Source: Flavobacterium psychrophilum
Lineage (GTDB): Bacteria > Bacteroidota > Bacteroidia > Flavobacteriales > Flavobacteriaceae
Length of the DNA: 29,691 bases
Reading direction: 5' to 3'
Assembly: GCA_022729635.1 (NCBI GenBank)
Contig: DZAU01000001.1
Span: 34,182-63,872, forward strand
Part shown: in pieces, positions 15,073 to 21,748 of the stretch
How positions within the stretch are numbered: the stretch's first letter is position 1
Layout: every line of letters begins with the position of its first letter
Made by a program: the position numbers and the translations under genes
Notes under the pieces: model-generated
Told to the model about the DNA's origin: nothing
Seen by the model: the letters and a program-made list of their open reading frames with translations, nothing else
The model's database searches: none

Positions 15073-15074
15073 TT
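15056..15074. repeat. Right copy of the 19-bp repeat, containing the ATPase stop codon
   Basis: Identical to 13880-13898. The central 15 bp are a perfect palindrome (centre G15063), and the TAA stop of the ATPase is at 15070-15072 within it. Confidence 0.85.
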
Positions 15075-15130
15075 ATCCTGAAAAATTATAATTTCATTGA
15101 ACCTAATGAAGTTGACAAATACAGATTTCT

Positions 15131-15224
15131 GAGCCCTGATCGAAACGGCATCCTGTCATTGCGAGGCACGAAGCAATCTCACAACTAGAGCAACAAATGC
15201 GATTGCTTCGTGCCTCGCAATGAC
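15131..15224. repeat. Compound repeat with a perfect 24-bp inverted repeat
   Basis: Arms 15155-15178 and 15201-15224 are perfect complements, separated by 22 nt. The core (CATTGCGAGGCACGAAGCAATC) resembles a dispersed palindromic repeat known from Bacteroidetes and other bacteria. The preceding stretch 15131-15154 (GAGCCCTGATCGAAACGGCA and following TCCT) resembles another sequence that I recall as recurrent in flavobacterial genomes. It lies between the convergent ATPase and lspA genes and touches the lspA stop codon, so it may also end transcription from both sides. Its GC content is well above that of the surroundings. Confidence 0.75.
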
Positions 15225-15830
15225 TTAATGATGATGAAAAGCTTTCTTATTAAAAACAATCAAAATCCCGACACCTATAGAAATCGCCATATCGGCAACG
15301 TTGAAAATCGCATTGAAGAATTTAAAGTGGCTTCCGCCAAAAATTGGGAACCATTCCGGCCAGTTTCCTTCGAATAAAGGGAAATACAACATATCAACGA
15401 CTTTGCCATGAAACCAAGTTCCATAAGGTTTTTCGGCGAATAAAGTTGCCAAATGACCGAAACTATCATCGAAAATTACGCCATAAAAAATTGAGTCGAT
15501 GATGTTGCCAAAAGCACCCGCAAGAATTAAAGAGATAGACACAATAAGATAATTTGAACTGTGTTTTCTTTCGACAGAATCCCAAAGCCAATACCCAATT
15601 CCTGTAACGGCAACTAAACGAAAAACCGTAAGAAACAATTTGCCGTAAACACCAGGAATCACCGTTCCCCAAGCCATTCCTTCGTTTTCAATCAATAAGA
15701 TTTTAAACCAACTCGTAACGTCAATTTGTCCACTTTCGCCGTAAACAAAATTCGTTTTGATGTATATTTTAGAGATTTGGTCAACAACTAAGATGATAAA
15801 AACTATCAGATAAGCTTTTCGTAAAGACAT
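15225..15830 (-). CDS. lspA: Lipoprotein signal peptidase (signal peptidase II)
   Basis: LspA is an inner-membrane aspartyl protease that cuts the signal peptide of prolipoproteins after lipidation, such as the M23 protein in this window. Family landmarks: VVDQISK in the first membrane helix, ENEGMAWG, LAGAFGNIIDSIFYGVIFD, and the catalytic aspartates Asp146 (GKVVDMLYF) and Asp180 (FNVADMAIS). It has 201 residues, longer than the about 165 of E. coli, because of an insert in the periplasmic loop between 121 and 141 and another before the last helix, as is usual in Bacteroidetes. It ends HHH. It follows the DksA-like gene but has a promoter of its own. Confidence 0.96.
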   Translation of the reverse strand: MSLRKAYLIVFIILVVDQISKIYIKTNFVYGESGQIDVTSWFKILLIENEGMAWGTVIPGVYGKLFLTVFRLVAVTGIGYWLWDSVERKHSSNYLIVSISLILAGAFGNIIDSIFYGVIFDDSFGHLATLFAEKPYGTWFHGKVVDMLYFPLFEGNWPEWFPIFGGSHFKFFNAIFNVADMAISIGVGILIVFNKKAFHHH

Positions 15831-15850
15831 CGTGTGAAATTTTAATGGCG

Positions 15851-15885
15851 CAAAAATAGGTAAATTCTAAAAATTAAATTCCAAA
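15851..15885 (-). promoter_or_regulatory. Promoter of lspA
   Basis: TATTTTTG (15851-15858) as -7 and TTTG (15882-15885) as -33, spacer 23 bp. The start near 15845 gives a leader of about 15 nt. Confidence 0.5.
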
Positions 15886-15926
15886 TCCCAATAATTTAAT
15901 AAATCATTAATTGGAATTTGGAATTT
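15876..15926. terminator. Long imperfect hairpin between the DksA-like gene and lspA
   Basis: Arms 15876-15892 and 15910-15926 pair over 17 bp with one mismatch and a 17-nt loop, 22 nt after the DksA-like stop. It lacks a strong T-run and overlaps the lspA -33 box, so it may act as a partial terminator. Confidence 0.5.
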
Positions 15927-15947
15927 TAGTATTGAAGTTTCAATTGA

Positions 15948-16328
15948 TTATCGTTGCAGGTTTTTTGCTTCGATACTCATTGTAGCGTGAGGAACAATCA
16001 GCAATCTTTCTTTACTGATTAATTTCCCCGTTACTTTACAAACGCCATAAGTTTTGTTTTCAACACGGAAAAGTGCATTTTTCAAATCACGAATAAACTT
16101 CTCCTGACGGATTGCCAACTGCGAATTAGCTTCTTTAGACATCGTTTCGCTTCCTTCTTCAAATGCTTTGAATGTTGGCGAAGTATCATCGGTTCCGTTA
16201 TTTAAATCGTTCATATACGCACTTTTTATTAAATCTAAATCGGCTTGTGCTTTGTGTATTTTTTTAATAATTAATTCTTTGAACTCAGCTAAATCAGTGT
16301 CTGAGTATCTTGCAATTTCATCTACCAT
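15948..16328 (-). CDS. TraR/DksA-family regulator with reduced zinc finger
   Basis: This 126-residue protein has the DksA/TraR coiled coil (about 10-85, with acidic DLAEFKELIIKKIHKAQADL at its start) and the C-terminal globular motif YGVCKVTGKLISKERLLIVP followed by HATMSIEAKN. Relatives bind the secondary channel of RNA polymerase and change promoter response, often with ppGpp. Of the four zinc cysteines in classical DksA only Cys97 or so is left; single-cysteine forms are known. It starts 6 bp after the ileS stop, so it is surely in the ileS operon. Confidence 0.88.
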   Translation of the reverse strand: MVDEIARYSDTDLAEFKELIIKKIHKAQADLDLIKSAYMNDLNNGTDDTSPTFKAFEEGSETMSKEANSQLAIRQEKFIRDLKNALFRVENKTYGVCKVTGKLISKERLLIVPHATMSIEAKNLQR

Positions 16329-16334
16329 TTTGTT

Positions 16335-19300
16335 CTATTTTGTAATTGTTATTTTTGTTTTTATATCGTCGAATTCTATTTCGGTTCCGTTTACTATATT
16401 TTCTTCAAAAACCAGTGTTTCAGTTAATGTTTCTGATTTAATATAGTCTTCATTTGCTTTTACTGCTTTTTCTAATTGCTTCGCCTGTTCGCTTTGGCTC
16501 GGGTCTGAATTTTTTTGCAAATGTACTTTAATTTTATCAGTTACCTCAAATCCTGAATCTTTTCTTATATTCTGAATTCGGTTTACTAATTCTCTGGCGA
16601 TTCCCTCTTCTTTTAATTCCTCCGAAATGGTAATATCCAGCGCAACCGTTATTCCGTTTGAATTGGCAACCAGCCAACCCTCGATATCTTGCGAAGAAAT
16701 ATCCACGTCTTCTAATGATAAAGTTATACTATTTCCCGAAATAACAATATCAATGCTTCCCACCTTGTCTAATTGATTGATTTGTTCTTGAGAAAACGAC
16801 TGTATCTCTTTGGAAATCAAATTAATATCTTTTCCAAATCGTGGCCCAAGTGCTTTAAAATTAGGCTTAATTTGTTTGACCAAAATTCCGGAAGCATCGT
16901 CCAAAAGCACGATTTCTTTAACATTAACTTCGGCTTTTATCAAGTCTGAAACCGCCTCAATTTCTGCTCTAAAATTCTCGTCAAGTACCGGAATCATTAC
17001 CTTTTGCAACGGTTGACGTACTTTTATCATTTCCTTTTTTCGAAGCGATAAAACTAGTGACGAAATAGTCTGTGCTTTCTGCATTTTGCTCTCTAACGAT
17101 TTATCAACAAAGTTTCCAACAAATTTTGGGAATTCAGACAAGTGTACACTTTCATAATTTTCTAGTTTTGTAGCAGCATTCAAATCGATGTAAAGCTTGT
17201 CCATAAAGAATGGTGCAATAGGAGCAGAGAGCTTGCTAACCACCGACAAACAAGTATATAGAGTTTGGTAAGCCGCAATTTTATCCTGCGCATAATCGCC
17301 CTTCCAGAAACGACGGCGACACAAACGAACGTACCAATTACTCAAATTTTCTTGCACAAATTCCGATATCGCACGTGTTGCTTTTGTAGGCTCATAATCG
17401 GAGTATGCTTCATCCACAACTTTTACCAAAGTATTCAACTCGGAAATAATCCAACGGTCAATTTCAGGTCTTTCATTCAACGGAATCTCGGCTTCTGCAT
17501 AAGTGAACTTGTCAATGTTGGCATACAAAGAAAAGAAAGAATAGGTGTTGTATAATGTGCCAAAGAATTTGCGGCGAACCTCAGCAATTCCTTCCAAGTC
17601 AAATTTTAAATTGTCCCAAGGATTGGCATTCGAAATCATATACCAGCGTGTGGCATCAGGACCGTATTCGTTTAATGTTTCGAAAGGATCAACTGCATTT
17701 CCTAGACGTTTGGACATTTTATGTCCGTTTTTGTCCAAAACCAAACCGTTTGAAACGACATTTTTATAAACAATTTTATCAAAAACTAAAGTTCCAATTG
17801 CGTGTAATGTGTAGAACCAACCTCTAGTTTGGTCAACTCCTTCGGCTATGAAATCAGCAGGAAAATCTTTGTTTTGGTCAATCTTGTCTTTATTTTCAAA
17901 AGGATAATGCCATTGTGCATAAGGCATTGAGCCTGAATCAAACCAAACGTCAATCAAATCCGATTCGCGTCTCATTGGTTTTCCGGAAGCGGAAACCAAA
18001 GTGATTTCATCAACCACATTTTTGTGTAAGTCAACCAAATTATAGTTTGCTTCGTCCATATTTCCAATTTCAAATCCTTTGAATGGATTTACTTTTTGAA
18101 AACCAGCAGCAATCGATTTTTCGATTTCGTTGTATAATTCTCCGACTGAACCAACTAGCATTTCCTCGGTTCCTTCTTCATTTCTCCAAATTGGCAATGG
18201 AATTCCCCAAAAACGAGAACGTGATAAATTCCAATCGTTGGCATTTTTCAGCCAATTCCCAAAACGCCCTTCTCCAGTTGCTTTTGGTTTCCAATTAATG
18301 GTTTCATTTAATTCGAACATTCTGTCGCGCACTTTGGTAATTTCAATAAACCAGGAATCTAGCGGATAATACAAAATTGGCGTGTCTGTTCTCCAACAAT
18401 GTGGATAAGAGTGTACATATTTCTCGACTTTGAAAGCCTTATTTTCTTCTTTTAATTGAATGGCAATTTCCACATCAACGGAGCGTTCAGGAACTTCATC
18501 GGCGTTGTAATATTCGTTTTTGACGTATTTCCCGGAATAATTTCCTAAACCATCAATGAATTTTCCTTGTAGATTTACTAATGGAACTAGATTTCCATTT
18601 TCATCTAAAACCAACATTGGTGGCACTTCCGGAAAGGCTTCTTTGGCAACTTTTGCATCATCAGCACCAAAAGTTGGCGCAGTGTGTACAATTCCTGTTC
18701 CGTCTTCGGTAGTTACAAAATCGCCAGCAATCACTCTAAAAGCGTTTTCAGGATTTTGGTATGGCAAAGCCAAAGCCATCAATTGTTCGTAACGAATTCC
18801 AACTAAATCAGCTCCTTTAGATTCAGCAATAATTTGGTATGGGATTTGTTTATCACCTGTTTTAAAATTTTCAAAATCAGCAACTTCACTACTTTCAAAA
18901 AATCCTTTCGAAAATTGTTTGGCAACCAAGTTTTTGGCTAAAATGACATTCGAAGGTAAAAAAGTATATTGGTTGAAAGTTTTAACTAAAACATAATCGA
19001 TTTTTGGTCCAACTGTCAATGCCGTGTTACTTGGCAAAGTCCAAGGAGTTGTCGTCCAAGCCAAGATATGAATGTTTCCAAATCCTTGAAGGAAACTCGG
19101 TAAGGTTTCAGATAAAGCTTTGAATTGAGCAACAATCGTCGTATCCGAAACATCACGATAACTTCCCGGTTGATTGACTTCGTGCGAAGATAATCCTGTT
19201 CCTGCTTTTGGAGAATACGGCTGAATGGTATAGCCTTTGTACATCAAATCCTTGTTGTAGATTTGTTTCAAAATCCACCAAACAGTTTCCATATATTTGG

Positions 19301-19763
19301 ATTTGTAGGTAATATATGGATCTTCCATATCTACCCAATAGCCCATTTTTTCGGTCAAATCGTTCCACACATCGGTGTAACGCATCACGGTTTTTTTACA
19401 GGCTTCGTTATATTCTTCGATGGAAATAGTTTTTCCAATATCTTCTTTGGTAATCCCTAATGCTACTTCAGTACCTAATTCTACCGGCAAACCGTGAGTG
19501 TCCCAACCTGCTTTACGCTTCACTTGGAATCCTTTTTGGGTTTTATAACGGCAAAATATATCTTTAATGGCTCGCGCCATCACATGGTGAATTCCGGGCA
19601 ATCCGTTTGCCGAAGGCGGTCCTTCAAAAAATACGAATGGTGGGTTACCTTCGCGAGTAGTTACACTCTTCTCGAATATGTTTTCTTTTTTCCAAAAATC
19701 AAGCACTTCAGTTGCAACTTTAGGCAAGTTAAGTCCTTTGTATTCAGTAAATTTATTACTCAT
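16335..19763 (-). CDS. ileS: Isoleucyl-tRNA synthetase, type 2, with GIHH signature
   Basis: The enzyme charges tRNA-Ile and edits valine. At 1142 residues it is longer than the E. coli type 1 enzyme (about 938), fitting the eukaryote-like type 2 group. Landmarks: PPSANG then GIHH at 57-60 where class I synthetases have HIGH; GWDTHGLPVE (86-95); the CP1 editing domain with WTTTPWTLPSN (about 236-246) and GTGIVHTAPTFGADD; the DWNLSRSRFWGIPLP block (510-524); KMSKR at 682-686; then the anticodon-binding domain and a long C-terminal extension. The swapped first and third signature residues (GxHH) correspond to a change reported in mupirocin hyper-resistant type 2 enzymes. It appears to be the housekeeping copy, leading the operon with the DksA-like gene. 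No second ileS is visible here. Confidence 0.97.
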   Translation of the reverse strand: MSNKFTEYKGLNLPKVATEVLDFWKKENIFEKSVTTREGNPPFVFFEGPPSANGLPGIHHVMARAIKDIFCRYKTQKGFQVKRKAGWDTHGLPVELGTEVALGITKEDIGKTISIEEYNEACKKTVMRYTDVWNDLTEKMGYWVDMEDPYITYKSKYMETVWWILKQIYNKDLMYKGYTIQPYSPKAGTGLSSHEVNQPGSYRDVSDTTIVAQFKALSETLPSFLQGFGNIHILAWTTTPWTLPSNTALTVGPKIDYVLVKTFNQYTFLPSNVILAKNLVAKQFSKGFFESSEVADFENFKTGDKQIPYQIIAESKGADLVGIRYEQLMALALPYQNPENAFRVIAGDFVTTEDGTGIVHTAPTFGADDAKVAKEAFPEVPPMLVLDENGNLVPLVNLQGKFIDGLGNYSGKYVKNEYYNADEVPERSVDVEIAIQLKEENKAFKVEKYVHSYPHCWRTDTPILYYPLDSWFIEITKVRDRMFELNETINWKPKATGEGRFGNWLKNANDWNLSRSRFWGIPLPIWRNEEGTEEMLVGSVGELYNEIEKSIAAGFQKVNPFKGFEIGNMDEANYNLVDLHKNVVDEITLVSASGKPMRRESDLIDVWFDSGSMPYAQWHYPFENKDKIDQNKDFPADFIAEGVDQTRGWFYTLHAIGTLVFDKIVYKNVVSNGLVLDKNGHKMSKRLGNAVDPFETLNEYGPDATRWYMISNANPWDNLKFDLEGIAEVRRKFFGTLYNTYSFFSLYANIDKFTYAEAEIPLNERPEIDRWIISELNTLVKVVDEAYSDYEPTKATRAISEFVQENLSNWYVRLCRRRFWKGDYAQDKIAAYQTLYTCLSVVSKLSAPIAPFFMDKLYIDLNAATKLENYESVHLSEFPKFVGNFVDKSLESKMQKAQTISSLVLSLRKKEMIKVRQPLQKVMIPVLDENFRAEIEAVSDLIKAEVNVKEIVLLDDASGILVKQIKPNFKALGPRFGKDINLISKEIQSFSQEQINQLDKVGSIDIVISGNSITLSLEDVDISSQDIEGWLVANSNGITVALDITISEELKEEGIARELVNRIQNIRKDSGFEVTDKIKVHLQKNSDPSQSEQAKQLEKAVKANEDYIKSETLTETLVFEENIVNGTEIEFDDIKTKITITK

Positions 19764-19788
19764 TTTATTGTAATCTTATTTCAGGTTG

Positions 19789-19796
19789 CGAAAGTA
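19789..19796 (-). promoter_or_regulatory. Possible promoter -7 box of ileS
   Basis: TACTTTCG on the minus strand differs from TAnnTTTG at one base. The implied start leaves a leader of about 20 nt before the ileS ATG. Confidence 0.4.
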
Positions 19797-19809
19797 AGGA
19801 ATTTTGATA

Positions 19810-19842
19810 AAAGAGAATAGAAAATAGAGAAAAGAGAATAGA
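19810..19842. repeat. A/G-rich direct repeat upstream of ileS
   Basis: AAAGAGAATAGA occurs at 19810-19821 and 19831-19842, 21 bp apart, in a purine-rich tract. It is probably a simple repeat of the kind scattered in flavobacterial intergenic DNA. Confidence 0.6.
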
Positions 19843-19884
19843 CTTTTACCAAATTTTTAGGTAGAATTATAGTTTTTTATGTTT

Positions 19885-20598
19885 TCAAGAAAAAACTGAG
19901 GCCAAAACTTCCAAAGATTTTGGTTTTCGAAAGCCATCGAGATGAAAAGCGTAGTACTCAATCAGGATTTTCAATACGATTTGCCTTTCGATGATGTGGA
20001 AGGTTTTTTGATTGTTGTCGAATTTTAAAGGAATAAGTTTTTTGAAGAGATTGGTTTCGTGTTCGGTGAGTGAACCAATGCTTTGCAATGGTGTAAAAAT
20101 GCCTTGGTTTGTGTCAAAAAAAGGAAATTCCATCTCGGAAATATCCGGATAAAAACCAAGATATTTTGTGATTTCGAGCATTAAAATCAGGTGAAAATTT
20201 GCGGTTTCGTCGTGATTGTCAAGCCAATATAAAGCCGTCTCTAAAAAATCGAAAAGACGTTCGTTTTTCTCTTCTTCGTGAATGGAATGGTGCAAAATTT
20301 CAGAAATAAACATCAAAATCGTGCTCTTGAAAACATCCGAATGAATGGTTTGAAATGGGGTCGCAATTTTGATTTCTTTGAAATTTTCTAATGTTCCCTT
20401 GTTTTTATGAACTGCTTCGATTTCGAGAATAGTCAATGGCTGGAAATAGGCAATTTTCTGGTTCGATTTTCGGGAAGAAAAAGCATCGCGAACAAAGTAA
20501 GTTTTTAGCCCATTAGATTCTGTAAAGCATTTTACAATCAAGCTTTTCTCTTGGTATTTGATGGCAGAAATGACGATGGCTTTGGTTTTGACTAACAT
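19885..20598 (-). CDS. recO: DNA repair protein RecO
   Basis: RecO works with RecF and RecR to load RecA on SSB-covered single-stranded DNA. The 237-residue protein starts with the OB-fold segment MLVKTKAIVISAIKYQEKSL, followed by the positively charged SSRKSNQKIAYFQPLTILEI, and a helical C-terminal domain (FISEILHHSIHEEEKNERLF, LEITKYLGFYPD). The Cys4 zinc site found in many RecO proteins is absent. A longer frame begins at TTG (20613); the ATG at 20598 matches the usual RecO N-terminus. It lies 32 bp after the acyltransferase stop, so the two are probably co-transcribed. Confidence 0.88.
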   Translation of the reverse strand: MLVKTKAIVISAIKYQEKSLIVKCFTESNGLKTYFVRDAFSSRKSNQKIAYFQPLTILEIEAVHKNKGTLENFKEIKIATPFQTIHSDVFKSTILMFISEILHHSIHEEEKNERLFDFLETALYWLDNHDETANFHLILMLEITKYLGFYPDISEMEFPFFDTNQGIFTPLQSIGSLTEHETNLFKKLIPLKFDNNQKTFHIIERQIVLKILIEYYAFHLDGFRKPKSLEVLASVFS

Positions 20599-20605
20599 AT
20601 TTTTG

Positions 20606-20623
20606 TCACACAAATTCGTGTGA
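20606..20623. repeat. Small hairpin between the acyltransferase and recO genes
   Basis: TCACAC and GTGTGA pair around a 6-nt loop in the short spacer before recO. No T-run follows, so it may influence recO translation or messenger stability instead of ending transcription. Confidence 0.35.
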
Positions 20624-20630
20624 ATCTATA

Positions 20631-21689
20631 TTACGATTTATAATCTCTCTTTAAATTTAAAAAATAACTTTCGAAATATTTATAGGATAAATGGGCAGTG
20701 ATAATTGTAAACACAAAAACTATAAGGTTGAAAAATAATATAGAAGACAAATTTGAAATTTTTAAATGAATACTATATTTCAAAAATATAAATCCTGCTA
20801 CTTGCATCATTATTGCGTGATACATGTATATTCCGTATGATATTTTTCCTAAATAATTTAATTGTTTATTTTCTAATATTTTTATAGGTTTTTCAACTAA
20901 AGCACAAATTACCAATCCAAATAAAAGCATACTAAAAAGGTTATAAAACGTATTAGATAAATTATTTACGAAAATTGATGTTGTAAAGTAGAGAGTGAAA
21001 ATCACAAATAATAGCGGTTTATATTGATTGAGTTTTATGGTTTTATTTAATAATAATATGGAACACATTCCACTAAACGAAAAATAAAAAAACAGCATAC
21101 TATAGTCTTTTAGAAAGTTTGTCCATTCTGAAAAATATAATATAAAATATACTGTCGTGAAAAACAATAAAAACCGAACGATATACTTAAATGGCAAAAC
21201 AAACATTAGAGGGGCAATTAACAAGTAAAACTGTTCTTCGATTCCTATTGACCACAACACTTCTATTATTCCACCAGGGCTGAAAGAAGCAAATATATTT
21301 GGGAAAAAAGTATAGGCTAAGAAAGCACCTTGAATCAAATCGTAATTATTTTTATAATCAAATCCAAAATAGGGGAGTATGAGTCTATAATATACTAATC
21401 CAAAACTTAATACTAAATAATATAAAGGAAGAATTCTTAGCACTCTTCTTAAAAAAAAACGCTGTAATTGGATTGAATTAGAAATTGATTTCTCGATATA
21501 TAGTTGTCTGATAATCAAAAAACCACTTAACGAAAAAAACATATAAACAGCTTCTCCTCCTTTATTAAATATAGATAAATCATTAAAAAAAGGAAACACT
21601 CGATTTTGACAAAAAAGAGGAATATGAAAGATAACCACTAAAGAAGCTAAAATAAATCGTAAAGCAGTTAAATTTGGTAGTCTTTTCAT
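20631..21689 (-). CDS. Acyltransferase family 3 (OafA/YrhL-like) membrane protein
   Basis: The 352-residue protein opens with LPNLTALRFILASLVVIFH, containing the conserved His, and has the Arg-rich FFLRRVLRILPLYY and LWSIGIEEQFYLLIAP segments that mark acyltransferase 3 proteins. About ten hydrophobic helices are visible, so it sits in the inner membrane and would move an acyl (often acetyl) group to a saccharide of the envelope, such as LPS or capsule; target unknown. Sampled lines have 22-27% GC against 35-37% for sampled lines of recO and porZ, so it probably arrived by transfer. It separates recO from porZ. Confidence 0.88.
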   Translation of the reverse strand: MKRLPNLTALRFILASLVVIFHIPLFCQNRVFPFFNDLSIFNKGGEAVYMFFSLSGFLIIRQLYIEKSISNSIQLQRFFLRRVLRILPLYYLVLSFGLVYYRLILPYFGFDYKNNYDLIQGAFLAYTFFPNIFASFSPGGIIEVLWSIGIEEQFYLLIAPLMFVLPFKYIVRFLLFFTTVYFILYFSEWTNFLKDYSMLFFYFSFSGMCSILLLNKTIKLNQYKPLLFVIFTLYFTTSIFVNNLSNTFYNLFSMLLFGLVICALVEKPIKILENKQLNYLGKISYGIYMYHAIMMQVAGFIFLKYSIHLKISNLSSILFFNLIVFVFTIITAHLSYKYFESYFLNLKRDYKS

Positions 21690-21748
21690 GTTTTATTGTA
21701 GTCATTCTTTTGAATAGTTGTTTTATTAGAAATCGATTTGAAAAGTAA

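Noticed and set aside
17265..17827. Several plus-strand frames of 70-100 codons opposite ileS.
   Set aside because: All are antisense to conserved parts of the synthetase and lack start signals.
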